A program made the position numbers and the translations under genes. Positions 25,539 to 34,654 of a DNA stretch of 64,000 nt are shown one piece after another (the first letter of the stretch is position 1; each line of letters opens with the position of its first letter). This DNA is from Acidobacteriota bacterium (GTDB lineage Bacteria > Acidobacteriota > Vicinamibacteria > Vicinamibacterales > JAKQTR01). The stretch is taken from positions 27,403-91,402 of the forward strand of contig JAPKZQ010000014.1 of the NCBI GenBank assembly GCA_026393675.1, given 5' to 3'. The notes beneath the pieces are model-generated. The model worked only from the letters and a program-made list of their open reading frames with translations. It was not told the origin of the DNA and searched no databases.

Positions 25539-27746
25539 ATGTCTGTGACCTACGACTACAAAGTCCGAACCAACTATACCGAAGACGTGCCGAGGCTTCG
25601 CGCCGCGCATCGGATCCTGGCTGAGTTTCCGTTCACGCCAAGCCTGCCCGAGAAGGGCTACACCAACCGGACGCTCTTCATCGACCTCGACACGATGACC
25701 ATCAAGGAGAAGGCGGTCACCAGGGAGATGGTGGACATCTTCACAGGGGGGCGCGGTTTCGGTCTCTACTACCTCTGGCATGCGACGACACCGACGACGA
25801 AGTGGAATGATCCGGACAACGAAATCATCATCAGCCCTGGTCCGCTGGCTGGCAACACGCAATACGCGGGATCGGGCAAGTCGATCGTCGTGACGATTTC
25901 TCCCGAAACCGACCTGCCGATCGACTGCAACGTGGGTGGCTACTTTGGGCCGCTCGTCAAGTTCTGCGGCTTCGACGCGGTCGAGATTCGCGGCAAGGCA
26001 AGAAGCGAGACCGTCGTCGTCATCGACGGCCCGCGCGGGATCATCCGCTTCGAAGAGGCGGAGGAAGAGACGCCGGATAGTCATATTGCCGGCGAGATCT
26101 TCACGCACATGTACGCCGACGATGTGAAGGACATGCAGAACGTGTCGGTCGTCTCGGCCGGCAAGGCGGCGGAATCCGCGTATATCGGGTGCCTCAACTT
26201 TTCATGGTACGACCCGAAGCGCGCCGCCGTGCGCCTCAAGCAGGCGGGGCGCGGCGGCACCGGCACGGTGTTCCGCGACAAGAAGCTGAAGGCGCTCGTC
26301 GTGCGGGGCTTCAAGATGAAGGCCGACCTGAATCGCGCGGCCGACTTCCCCGTCACCGTCCAGGTCGGCAAGAAGATCAACAAGGAGATCCACGACCACG
26401 ACGACGAGCAGTGCCACATGCGGCGGCAGGGCACGGCGCATCTGATCGAGGTGATGGACGCGTACGACCTGCTCCCGGTGCACAATTTCCAGTACGGCAA
26501 GCACCCGGACACGCCGAAGATCGACTCGCAGGTGTGGGACAAGCGCTTTACGCAGGGCATTCCCGATCATTGCTGGTACGGCTGCGGCATGGGTTGTTCC
26601 AAGGGCGCCGATGGTCATCACGTCCGCACGGGCCCCTACAAGGGCCACATCGTCACGGTGGACGGCCCCGAGTACGAGAACGCTGCCGGTCTCGGATCGA
26701 ACTGCGGGCTGTTCGATCCCGACTGGATGCTCGAGGTGAACTTTTACTGCGACACGTACGGGATCGATACGATTTCGTACGGCACGGCGTGCGCGTTCGT
26801 CATGGAATGCTATGAAAGAGGCATCCTGAACAAGGAGCGCACCGGCGGTGTCGAACTCACGTGGGGCAACGGCGAGGCCGAGGTGGAGCTGCTCCATCAC
26901 ATGTGGCGCGGCGAGGGCTTTGGCGTCATCGTCGGCAAGGGTGTGCGCTACATGCAGAACCTGTTCATCAAGAACGGGTGGGGCGACCCGCAGCTCATTC
27001 GCGACATCGGCATGCAAAACAAGGGCCTCGAGTTTTCACAGTACATGTCGAAGGAGTCGCTGGCGCAGCAGGGCGGGTACTGCATGACCAACAAGGGCCC
27101 GCAGCATGATGAGGCGTGGCTCATCTTCATGGACATGGTGAACAACCAGATCCCGACCTTCGAGGACAAGGCCGAGGCGCTCTACTACTTCCCGCTCTTC
27201 CGCACATGGTTCAGTTTGCAGGGCCTCTGCAAGCTGCCCTGGAACGACATCGAACCGCCGGATAATCACGAGAAATATCCGGGACCCGAGGCCGCGAAAG
27301 TCCCGGAGCACGTGGACAACTACCTGGCGCTCTACACGGGCATCACGGGCAAGCCGCTCGACAGGGCGTCGCTGATTGATCAGTCGGCGAGGGTATACAA
27401 CTTCCAGCGCGTCTTCAATATCCGCAGGGGATCAGGGCTCCGCGAGCACGACATGCCGCCGTACCGGGCGATGGGGCCAGTGACGAAGGAAGAGTACGAG
27501 TCGCGCGCCGATCGCTACGACAAGCAGCTCAAAGAGATCGTCGGCGTCGATCCCGCCGGCAAAACGACCGAGGAGAAGATGAAGCTGCACCGCGAGTGGC
27601 GGATGGATCGCTACAACAAGCTGCTCGACGCGGTATACAAGCGCCGCGGCTGGACGTCCGGCGGTGTCCCGACACTGGAGCGGCTGAAAAGCCTCGGGAT
27701 CGATTTCCCGGAAGTTGTGGAGTTGGTCAAGCCGCATTTGGGATAA
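25539..27746 (+). CDS. Aldehyde:ferredoxin oxidoreductase family tungsten enzyme
   Basis: Tungstopterin oxidoreductase of 735 residues. The N-terminal cofactor domain begins 'TNRTLFIDLDTMTIKEKAVT', followed by FTGGRGFGLYYLW and ISPGPLAGNTQYAGSGK, as in the family. Cysteines that should bind the [4Fe-4S] cluster are C345, C349 and C353 (CWYGCGMGCSKG) and C564 (LQGLCKLPW). The first spacing is CX3C rather than the usual CX2C. The ATG at 25539 follows GGAGG. The family oxidises aldehydes to acids with ferredoxin, though some members act as subunits in aromatic-ring reduction. The next gene encodes a ThiS/MoaD-like protein. No ferredoxin gene is adjacent. Confidence 0.9.
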   Translation: MSVTYDYKVRTNYTEDVPRLRAAHRILAEFPFTPSLPEKGYTNRTLFIDLDTMTIKEKAVTREMVDIFTGGRGFGLYYLWHATTPTTKWNDPDNEIIISPGPLAGNTQYAGSGKSIVVTISPETDLPIDCNVGGYFGPLVKFCGFDAVEIRGKARSETVVVIDGPRGIIRFEEAEEETPDSHIAGEIFTHMYADDVKDMQNVSVVSAGKAAESAYIGCLNFSWYDPKRAAVRLKQAGRGGTGTVFRDKKLKALVVRGFKMKADLNRAADFPVTVQVGKKINKEIHDHDDEQCHMRRQGTAHLIEVMDAYDLLPVHNFQYGKHPDTPKIDSQVWDKRFTQGIPDHCWYGCGMGCSKGADGHHVRTGPYKGHIVTVDGPEYENAAGLGSNCGLFDPDWMLEVNFYCDTYGIDTISYGTACAFVMECYERGILNKERTGGVELTWGNGEAEVELLHHMWRGEGFGVIVGKGVRYMQNLFIKNGWGDPQLIRDIGMQNKGLEFSQYMSKESLAQQGGYCMTNKGPQHDEAWLIFMDMVNNQIPTFEDKAEALYYFPLFRTWFSLQGLCKLPWNDIEPPDNHEKYPGPEAAKVPEHVDNYLALYTGITGKPLDRASLIDQSARVYNFQRVFNIRRGSGLREHDMPPYRAMGPVTKEEYESRADRYDKQLKEIVGVDPAGKTTEEKMKLHREWRMDRYNKLLDAVYKRRGWTSGGVPTLERLKSLGIDFPEVVELVKPHLG

Positions 27747-27765
27747 CAGTGGATTTTTGCGACCG

Positions 27766-27963
27766 ATGCTGACCGTCAATGACGAACCGCTCGAGTACGA
27801 CGCAGGGATGACCGTCGCCGACATCCTCAGGAAGCGCAACTACATCTGGCGCATGCTGGCGGTGTTCGTCAACGGCACGTTCGTCCGGCGCGGCACGTAC
27901 GACAAGACGCCGGTGCCCGACGGCGCCGAGGTCAAAGTCATCCACCAGATCGCGGGGGGCTGA
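27766..27963 (+). CDS. ThiS/MoaD-like sulfur carrier protein
   Basis: A 65-residue ubiquitin-fold protein ending in GG (HQIAGG), the tail that is adenylated and thiocarboxylated in sulfur carriers. The motif MTVADILRKR and the pattern AVFVNGTFVRR...VPDGAEVKVI match ThiS/MoaD. It begins 19 bases after the tungstoenzyme gene, so it is probably co-transcribed and supplies dithiolene sulfur for the tungstopterin, or a dedicated variant of it. No MoeB/ThiF partner is in the window. Confidence 0.88.
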   Translation: MLTVNDEPLEYDAGMTVADILRKRNYIWRMLAVFVNGTFVRRGTYDKTPVPDGAEVKVIHQIAGG

Positions 27964-28131
27964 GCCCGGACACCATTTTGATTGAGGGCGGCCGGGCGTC
28001 TCTCCTGACGGATCCCGGGGTCTCTTCGGCCGTGCATCTTGATCTGGAGGCCGGGTCTTCAGACCAGGCGCAAAGGCATATCCCCCTTTCCGGGGATGCG
28101 GGGCCTCGCCGCCGGGCGTAGACTCCGCATC

Positions 28132-29460
28132 ATGATCTCCATCGTCAATCCCGTCCGCATCAACACCCGCGTCGTTCTGCGCGTCTACGCGGCGGTCGCC
28201 ATCGTGCTGGGCGTCGTGCTGGTCGGCTGGGGGCCTGCCTGGTTTGGCATTGATCTCGGCACGTTCCTCTTCTACAAGGCGGCGCTGGTGCGAGTTGTCG
28301 GAGCGGTCATCGTGGCCGCGGGCTGTGTGGCGATCGCGCTCGGTCGCGTGGAGGATCCGGAATCGCGCCGGCGAGGACTTGGTTGGATGGCGCTGGGCCA
28401 TGGCGTAGTCGCCGCCGTGGTTCTCAGTCAGCATGTCGCCATCTGGGGCAGTGCCTGGTCGGGTTCAGCGACAGCAATACTGACCACAGTGGCGGGGCTG
28501 CTCTTCTACGTGTGGCAGTTCGGCGAAGGAGCCGGCCCGCAGATCTGGGGGCGGATGGTCTCCCTGTTTGGCGACGACGACGTCTCCGCCACCTACCGCC
28601 TTCGTTCGGGGTACGAGCAGAGCATCCGTCAGGCCGCCGCGCAAGAGGAACGGAACCGCCTTGCCCGCGATCTTCACGACTCGATCAAACAACAACTGTT
28701 CGCCATCCACACGGCCGCTGCGACGGCTCAGGCGCGATTCGATGGCGAGCCGACTGGAGCCCGTGTGGCCATCGATCAGATTCGCGACTCCGCCCGTGCG
28801 GCCATGAGCGAGATGGATGCCATGCTCCAGGGCCTGCGTGCCGCGCCCCTCGAAAACGTCGGTCTGGTCGAGGCTCTCAAACAGGCATGCGAGGCCCTCG
28901 CCTTCAGAACTGGCGCCCATGTTGAATTCACACCAGGCGAAATGCCGTCCAGTTTGACGTTGCCGCCGGGCGCACAGAACGCCATCTTCCGAATCGCCCA
29001 GGAGGCGCTTGCCAACATCGCACGTCACGCTCGAGCCAGTCACGTCCGGGTCGCGCTGGGTGGCAGCCAGGGCGACATCGAATTGATGGTCAAAGACGAT
29101 GGGTCGGGATTCGACCAAAGCCGGCCGGCACACGGCCTGGGCATCTCCAATATGCGCGCCCGGGCAGCACAGCACGGAGGACGCATAGAAATGATCAGTC
29201 AGCCTGGCGTCGGCACCCGTGTCCGCCTCACAATGCGTGGCGCTGGACCTGACGCGGGTGATGCAAAGTACTACGGGAGACGGGCGGCGATGTTCGGCAT
29301 GATCGCGTTCATCAATCTCATGATCGGGCTGGGGCTATCACGTAGCGAGAATGATCTTCTGATCATGAACATCCCGGTGTCGATCTTCATGCTCGCCGGG
29401 TGCGCGCACGATCTGCTCGCGTACCGACGCGTGCGCAAGGCCCCCGAGACCCGCCGATGA
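28132..29460 (+). CDS. NarL-class membrane sensor histidine kinase with C-terminal helices
   Basis: Sensor kinase of 442 residues. Four hydrophobic helices span about 12-130, followed by a HisKA_3 dimerisation domain with the phospho-acceptor H182 in LARDLHDSIKQQ. An ATPase domain follows (IAQEALANIARHARA, KDDGSGFD, HGLGISNMRARA) to about residue 368. Two further hydrophobic segments (about 382-402 and 408-430) come after the catalytic domain, which is unusual because kinases of this class normally end there. The start at 28132 (MISIVNP) is preferred over upstream frames with no coding character. Its stop overlaps the regulator start by four bases. The signal is unknown. Confidence 0.88.
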   Translation: MISIVNPVRINTRVVLRVYAAVAIVLGVVLVGWGPAWFGIDLGTFLFYKAALVRVVGAVIVAAGCVAIALGRVEDPESRRRGLGWMALGHGVVAAVVLSQHVAIWGSAWSGSATAILTTVAGLLFYVWQFGEGAGPQIWGRMVSLFGDDDVSATYRLRSGYEQSIRQAAAQEERNRLARDLHDSIKQQLFAIHTAAATAQARFDGEPTGARVAIDQIRDSARAAMSEMDAMLQGLRAAPLENVGLVEALKQACEALAFRTGAHVEFTPGEMPSSLTLPPGAQNAIFRIAQEALANIARHARASHVRVALGGSQGDIELMVKDDGSGFDQSRPAHGLGISNMRARAAQHGGRIEMISQPGVGTRVRLTMRGAGPDAGDAKYYGRRAAMFGMIAFINLMIGLGLSRSENDLLIMNIPVSIFMLAGCAHDLLAYRRVRKAPETRR

Positions 29461-30095
29461 GCACGATCACCGTCGCCCTCGTCGACGATCACCGCGTCGT
29501 CACGCGCAGCCTCAAGAGCTACCTCGAGTCATTCCCGGACTTTCGCGTGGTGGGCATTGCGGCAAGCGGAGAGGAACTGCTGGAGCACCTGTCGGAGTGG
29601 CGGCCGCAGGTTGTCGTCCAGGACCTGCTCCTGCCTGGCGGCATCGACGGCATCGAAACAACCCGCCGCGCACTTGCCCGGGAACCCTCGGTACGGGTCG
29701 TAGCGCTCACGGCGTCGATCGACGAGGGACGCATGATGGCCGCGTTGCGGGCGGGTGCGACGGGCTATGTCCGTAAGGATGCGGAGCCGGAGACGTTGCT
29801 CGCGGCCATCCGCGCCGTCGCCCGTGGCAAGACGTTCATCGATCCATTCGTGGCTCGCCGTATTGCCGAGGATGCGACTGCCCACGAGGAGTTGACCGCC
29901 CGTGAGCGCGAAGTGCTGCGGCATGTGGCGTTGGGCCTGTCGAACAAGGACATCGCAGAAGCGCTGTCGGTCAGCGAGGAGACCATCAAGACGCACGTCG
30001 GTCACTTGCTCGGTAAGCTGGGCGTGGAGAATCGTGCACAGGCCATCGTGCAGGCGCTGAAGCGCAGCCTGATCTCGCTCGACGAACTCGATTAG
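29457..30095 (+). CDS. NarL/LuxR-family response regulator
   Basis: Response regulator of 212 residues. The receiver domain has DDH near residues 10-12, D56 in VVVQDLLLPGG, and K in YVRKDAEPE. The LuxR helix-turn-helix (about 143-205) is LTAREREVLRHVALGLSNKD followed by VSEETIKTHVGHLLGKLGV. It overlaps the kinase gene by ATGA, so the two form a translationally coupled pair. Its targets are unknown. Confidence 0.93.
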   Translation: MSTITVALVDDHRVVTRSLKSYLESFPDFRVVGIAASGEELLEHLSEWRPQVVVQDLLLPGGIDGIETTRRALAREPSVRVVALTASIDEGRMMAALRAGATGYVRKDAEPETLLAAIRAVARGKTFIDPFVARRIAEDATAHEELTAREREVLRHVALGLSNKDIAEALSVSEETIKTHVGHLLGKLGVENRAQAIVQALKRSLISLDELD

Positions 30096-30185
30096 CGGAC
30101 AGGACTGTTGTTGGCGAAACTCCCCTCTCGTTCAGGGATTGGCCGTCGGTGTCTTGATTCGGATGGATCCTCCGAAGGTGGCAGA

Positions 30186-30203
30186 GCGTCTCTAATGAGA
30201 CGC
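30186..30203. other. Perfect 7-base stem-loop
   Basis: gcgtctc-taat-gagacgc lies 90 bases after the response-regulator stop and 22 bases before the possible small gene. There is no T-run. It could be a weak terminator or an operator. Confidence 0.4.
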
Positions 30204-30225
30204 CATTACACGGAGAGAAACCGCT

Positions 30226-30366
30226 ATGAAGAAGTTCGGGTGGGAGGGCGCCGACATGGGCACGGCAACGGCCGCGCGTGCCATTGAGCCTCTGTGTCAG
30301 CTCTGGTGCATTCCGGGATTCCGCGAGAACCGATGGACGCACGCCTTCAAATTGCTGACGCTCTGA
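30226..30366 (+). CDS. Possible 46-residue small protein
   Basis: Reads MKKFGWEGADMGTATAARAI... to HAFKLLTL. A GGAGAG sequence lies eight bases before the ATG, which is good spacing. The protein has two cysteines (LCQLWCIPG) and no recognised family. Codon use cannot be judged at this length, so it may be chance. Confidence 0.25.
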   Translation: MKKFGWEGADMGTATAARAIEPLCQLWCIPGFRENRWTHAFKLLTL

Positions 30367-30455
30367 ATCGTGAGCCCGGCCGGCCTGGAGACACCCGCGA
30401 CCACGGATGTCTTCCCCGCCCCTGCTAGCATCATCATGCACCCTTGGAGATCACC

Positions 30456-30923
30456 ATGCCGCAACTGAAACCTGGCGATAAGGCCCCCGCGTTCTCGCTC
30501 AAGGACCAGCAGGGGAAATCCGTGAAGCTCTCTGCATTCAAGGGTCAGAAGGTCCTGATCTACTTCTATCCGAAGGCCGACACACCGGGCTGCACGAAGC
30601 AGTCGTGCAATGTGCGCGACGCGAGGCCAACCTTCGGCAAACTGGGCGTCGCCGCCATCGGCATCAGCCCTGACAAACCCGAGGCCCAGCAGAAGTTCGA
30701 CACCAAGTTCAGCTTGGGTTTCCCGCTGCTGGCCGACACGGATCACGCGGTGGCGGAGGCATACGGTGTGTGGGGCGAGAAGTCGATGTACGGACGGAAG
30801 TACTTCGGCATCGTCCGCTCGTCGTTCCTGATCGACGAGAAGGGGAAGATCGCGCAGGCGTGGTACACGGTCTCGCCCGACGAGACCGTGCCACTGGCCA
30901 TCGCGGCGCTGAAAGGCGCCTGA
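30456..30923 (+). CDS. bcp: Thioredoxin-dependent thiol peroxidase (BCP/PrxQ)
   Basis: Peroxiredoxin of 155 residues that reduces peroxides using thioredoxin. The peroxidatic cysteine C46 is in DTPGCTKQSC, with the resolving cysteine C51 five residues on, the classic atypical two-cysteine BCP layout. The N-terminal GDKAPAFSLKDQQGK and the later 'VRSSFLIDEKGKIAQAWY' are family motifs. The ATG at 30456 is chosen over the in-frame TTG at 30444. It ends six bases from the stop of the convergent S9 peptidase gene. Confidence 0.95.
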   Translation: MPQLKPGDKAPAFSLKDQQGKSVKLSAFKGQKVLIYFYPKADTPGCTKQSCNVRDARPTFGKLGVAAIGISPDKPEAQQKFDTKFSLGFPLLADTDHAVAEAYGVWGEKSMYGRKYFGIVRSSFLIDEKGKIAQAWYTVSPDETVPLAIAALKGA

Positions 30924-30929
30924 GTACGT

Positions 30930-33740
30930 CTACTGCCTCACTACACGTTTGTCGCCGACCTGCTCCCGTTCGCGGTTCAACTCGACGATATCCACGCTCT
31001 CCGACGCTTCGCCGAGCAACCATCGGCAGAAGTAGTCGGCGCGCACCATGTTGAAGTACGCGCCGGCCGTCGCGTAGCCGTGCCGCTGGCCGGGCAGCAC
31101 GACGAAGTCGAACCGCTTGTTCGCCTTGATCAGAGCATCGATCAGCCGGTAGGTGTTCGCCGGGTGCACGTTGTTGTCAATATCACCGGTCGACAACATC
31201 AGGTGGCCTTTGAGGTTTTTCGCCAGCTCCGAGTTCTTCTCGATGTTGTACTCAAACGTGATGTTGCCGTCCTTGTCGACGACTTCCTTGACGCCTTGGT
31301 GCTTCTCGCTCCACGTGTTGTTGTAGATGTTGTTTTCGTGGTTGCCTGATTCCGACACCGCCACCTTGAAGAAGTCCGGGTACACCAGCATCGCAGCCGT
31401 GGACATAAACCCACCGCCCGAGTGGCCCCAGATGCCGACCTTGTTGATGTCGATGAACGTGTTCTTGCGGGCGAGTTGCTCGACCGCCGCCTTCTTGTCG
31501 GCCAGGCCGTAGTCGCGCAGGTTGCCGTAGCCGTAGTTGTGGTACCACTTCGAGCGCTGCGGGCTGCCACCCCGGTTCCCCACTTCGACGACGATGAAAC
31601 CGAACTGCGCCAGCGACATGCTGCCGCTGCGCGGGTTGAACGTCTTGGTCACGCTCTCCTGCTGCGGGCCAGGATACACGTAGAGGATGACCGGGTACTT
31701 CTTCGCCGGATCGAAGTCGAACGGCTTGTACATCACCCCGAACAGGTCCGTGATCCCATCGTCGGCCTTCACCTTGAACGGCTCCGGGTACTTGAAGCCC
31801 GCGTCGACAAGCGCGCTCACGTCCGTGGTCTCGAGTGGCGTGACCAGCGTGCCCATCGCGTCGTAGAGCGAGGATGTCGGCGCCATGTTGATGCGCGAGG
31901 CGTTGTCGACGAAGTACCGGTTGGAGTCCGCCATGTTCGCCGCGTGCGACGCATCGCCGGGGTTGAGCAGCTTGAGGCCCGTGCCGTCGAGATTCACGCG
32001 GTAGAGATGGGGGTAGTAGGGATCCTCGCCGGCCTCCCGGCCAAGCGCGGAGAAGAAGGCGACGCGGAGTTTCTCGTCGATGCCATCGACACTGGTCGTC
32101 ACGAACTCGCCAGACGTGATGGCATTCTTGAGGGCGCCTGTGGCGGCGTCGTAGAGGTAATAGTGCCCCCACCCGGTCCGCTCGGACCAGTGCACCAACT
32201 CGATGCCCTTGTTGATGAGGCGCAGCGGCTTGGTGTCGATGTACGTGTTGAGGCGCTCCTCGATGAGGACCTTGACGTCTCCCGTCTCCGGATTGGCAAC
32301 GCAGATGTCGACTCTCTTCAGATCTCGACTCGTGCGGGTGAAATAGAGCTTGTCGGCGGTTTCGCTCAGCCACTGCGGTGGCGGAGGCGCATCCGGTCCG
32401 GCGGCGGCACCGCCGCCCTGGCCACCGCGGCCGCCGCCGCCACGCGTCGGCATGTTGGCGATCGACACGGTCTGGTCCTTGAACTTCTCGATCTTCGTCT
32501 TGACCATCGCCTTGGTGTCGCGATCGAACACATTGAGTTCGGACTGCGGCACGTTGGCTTCGCCGGGCATGGCGTAGCGGTAGGTCTCGAGCTTGGGCCT
32601 TGGTGACGCCAGCGAATCGATGACCCACAGGTCCGCGACCTTCCGTTGGTCGCGGCGAACCAGGGCGAACTTCTTTGAATCGCGCGACCACGTCACCATC
32701 ACGGCAGCCACGCGGGCGTTCTTATCGGTTGCGGCCTGGTCGCCTTCAGTCTGCTGGTCCTCTTCCTGCTGCTGCTCGATCTGGCCGCCGACCGGCGCCG
32801 TTCGCGCGTAGCTGTAGTTCTCCTCGCCGTCCTTCGTCAGTTGCACTTCGACGATCTTGGGATCGTCGGCCTTCTTCTCGGCGAGCGCGAAACTGGCGGC
32901 ATCCATCATGAACAGGTTGTGGTTCCGCGCGAAGATGATGGTCTTCTCATCGGGCGACATCTGCACCCACCGGGGTCTCCTGGGCGCCCGATAGTCGTCA
33001 TCAAGCAGATCCAGCGCGCCGGTGGCGAGGTCGTACTCGAAGTGCAGCGTCCTCGGGCGCGGCGGAGGCGTGGCCGCGCCAGGCCTCTGGCCGGCCTGGC
33101 CCGTCTGCCCGCGCTGCTGCTGCTGTTGCTGGGTACGTTGCTGCTGATCGTCGTCGTCATCGGTGCCAGCGTCGCTGGTTTCGACCGGGACGTACTTCTT
33201 GACGACCGCTCCGTCCTTTTTCACGGCCGCCGCGCCCTTCTTGTCAGCCGCAGGCGGCTCTGGCGGCGCCGGTTTCTTCGGTTTGACGATCTGGGCATCA
33301 CGCGGCACGGTGACGTCGAACTGGAAGGCCGAGTCCTTCTTCACAAACCTGATGGTTGTAAACGGCAGATGCTGCGCGTCGTAGGGCTGGAGCGTGATCG
33401 CGGTCAGCGTCGCCGCCATCTTCGCGTGATCGAAGAGCGGCGCTCTGATCTTCTTGACTGCGTCAACGATAAGGAACTTGCGACCGTCGCGGGTCTGATA
33501 GCTGTACCAGAAGCGGTCGCCGCTTTCGAGCCATCTCGGCGTCACAGAAGAATCGAAGACGAGCCGGCCGACCTTCTGTGTTGTCCACTGAGAGGCCAGG
33601 TCGTAGTTCGGCTTCGGCGTGGGCGGCGCTTTCTGGGCGCGAGGTGTAGCGGCCGGCATCACGGCAAAGGCGAAGGCGAGGCCGCACACGACGAGCAGGC
33701 GCGACAGGCTCGAACGCTGGTGAGCTACGGACAGGAACAT
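30930..33740 (-). CDS. Secreted S9 (prolyl oligopeptidase/DPP-IV-like) serine peptidase
   Basis: A 936-residue peptidase with an N-terminal signal (LLVVCGLAFAFAVMPAA, cleavage after RAQ), a propeller domain, and a C-terminal alpha/beta-hydrolase domain. The nucleophile is S774 in GIWGHSGGGF; the acid is probably in STGDIDNNVHP and the histidine in LPGQRHGYAT. The propeller contains low-complexity inserts: a lysine/proline-rich stretch, a Q-rich run, and GGGGRGGQGGGAAAG. These are commonly seen in acidobacterial homologues. It probably releases dipeptides from extracellular peptides. A palindromic repeat (33837-33900) lies about 100 bases upstream. Confidence 0.93.
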   Translation of the reverse strand: MFLSVAHQRSSLSRLLVVCGLAFAFAVMPAATPRAQKAPPTPKPNYDLASQWTTQKVGRLVFDSSVTPRWLESGDRFWYSYQTRDGRKFLIVDAVKKIRAPLFDHAKMAATLTAITLQPYDAQHLPFTTIRFVKKDSAFQFDVTVPRDAQIVKPKKPAPPEPPAADKKGAAAVKKDGAVVKKYVPVETSDAGTDDDDDQQQRTQQQQQQRGQTGQAGQRPGAATPPPRPRTLHFEYDLATGALDLLDDDYRAPRRPRWVQMSPDEKTIIFARNHNLFMMDAASFALAEKKADDPKIVEVQLTKDGEENYSYARTAPVGGQIEQQQEEDQQTEGDQAATDKNARVAAVMVTWSRDSKKFALVRRDQRKVADLWVIDSLASPRPKLETYRYAMPGEANVPQSELNVFDRDTKAMVKTKIEKFKDQTVSIANMPTRGGGGRGGQGGGAAAGPDAPPPPQWLSETADKLYFTRTSRDLKRVDICVANPETGDVKVLIEERLNTYIDTKPLRLINKGIELVHWSERTGWGHYYLYDAATGALKNAITSGEFVTTSVDGIDEKLRVAFFSALGREAGEDPYYPHLYRVNLDGTGLKLLNPGDASHAANMADSNRYFVDNASRINMAPTSSLYDAMGTLVTPLETTDVSALVDAGFKYPEPFKVKADDGITDLFGVMYKPFDFDPAKKYPVILYVYPGPQQESVTKTFNPRSGSMSLAQFGFIVVEVGNRGGSPQRSKWYHNYGYGNLRDYGLADKKAAVEQLARKNTFIDINKVGIWGHSGGGFMSTAAMLVYPDFFKVAVSESGNHENNIYNNTWSEKHQGVKEVVDKDGNITFEYNIEKNSELAKNLKGHLMLSTGDIDNNVHPANTYRLIDALIKANKRFDFVVLPGQRHGYATAGAYFNMVRADYFCRWLLGEASESVDIVELNREREQVGDKRVVRQ

Positions 33741-33836
33741 GACCGACTCCTTGTGAGATACGTGATCACTCGAGGACGGAATGGGCGCCGGGCCGGCTGG
33801 TGTCGGCCCGGACTGGACGTGCGAATGAATGGAGAT

Positions 33837-33900
33837 GGTTTCAAAGCCTGCGTAAGTGGCCCGTTCTGCGGCCGCGAGAACGGGTTGTGAAACCGGTTCT
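33837..33900. repeat. Palindromic two-copy element, short form, beside rubrerythrin
   Basis: ggtttcaa ... cccgttct-gcggccgcg-agaacggg ... tgaaacc, then ggttct. The inner 8-base stem is perfect and the outer arms pair too. Matches 3301-3396, which has 32 extra bases at the gcggccgc centre. It lies 15 bases past the rubrerythrin stop and about 100 bases before the S9 peptidase start. Confidence 0.75.
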
Positions 33901-33914
33901 CTGGACGCGCGAGA

Positions 33915-34412
33915 CTAGATTTCGACAAACCGGGATTTCTTCGCGCCACAGATCGGGCATTCGTCCGGCGGTGTCCCGAGTTCGATGTAGCCGCAGATCG
34001 GACACAGATAGAAGTGCGTCTCGGCCAGATCCCGGCCCTGCAGGACCGCATCGAGCGCCGCCTGGTACAGCCTGGCGTGGACGGCTTCGGCTTCGACGGC
34101 ATAGCCGAACATGCGCTTCGCCTTGTGCCCTTCGGCTTCGGCGGTCGCCAGCATCGGCGGGTACATCTCGGTGAACTCATATGTCTCGCCGCTGATGGCG
34201 GCCTTCAGGTTCTCCGCGGTGGACTGGATCGCGTCGAGCGCACGCAGGTGCCCTTCGGCGTGAATCCGTTCCGCCTCGGCCGTGGTCCGGAACAAGCGAG
34301 CGATGCTCGGAAGTCCCTCCTGCTCCGCTTTCGCGGCAAATGCCCGGTATTTCTGGTTCGCCTGACTTTCCCCGGCAAATGCGTCTTTCAGATTGTCAAT
34401 GCTTGTCGGCAT
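33915..34412 (-). CDS. Rubrerythrin
   Basis: Di-iron peroxidase of 165 residues. The ferritin-like domain (1-130) has the ligand pattern AFAGESQANQKY, AEAERIHAEGH, EFTEMYP and AVEAEAVHARLY. The C-terminal rubredoxin-like domain has two CPICG knuckles (LCPICGY and ECPICGAKK). It reduces hydrogen peroxide with electrons from rubredoxin or NADH-linked donors and is typical of anaerobes and microaerobes. It is a single gene followed by the palindromic element that also flanks bacterioferritin. Confidence 0.96.
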   Translation of the reverse strand: MPTSIDNLKDAFAGESQANQKYRAFAAKAEQEGLPSIARLFRTTAEAERIHAEGHLRALDAIQSTAENLKAAISGETYEFTEMYPPMLATAEAEGHKAKRMFGYAVEAEAVHARLYQAALDAVLQGRDLAETHFYLCPICGYIELGTPPDECPICGAKKSRFVEI

Positions 34413-34654
34413 GAATTGCCCTCCCGGTTGTCGATGGAGAATGCCACAGCGAGCGGTCGGTTGACTGCTCAGGGTCGCATCCTGTCGAGCTGCGGCCGGT
34501 GGGCGTTCTCACCAGCCTGGCCGGGGGGCCAGCACGGGCCGTATTGTAGACGTGACCGAGCCAAAAAGCATGTGCTATGGTCGTACAGTCTCCGCGAGGA
34601 GAGGTTCGCAGCCAGCGACATCTTCCGGAGCCATCCGTAGACAGGAGTGCTCTC

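Larger units (their letters stand above)
30096..30455. other. Gene-poor gap of 360 bases
   Basis: It contains a perfect hairpin at 30186-30203 and one weak small reading frame at 30226-30366. Nothing else is recognised. Confidence 0.5.
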
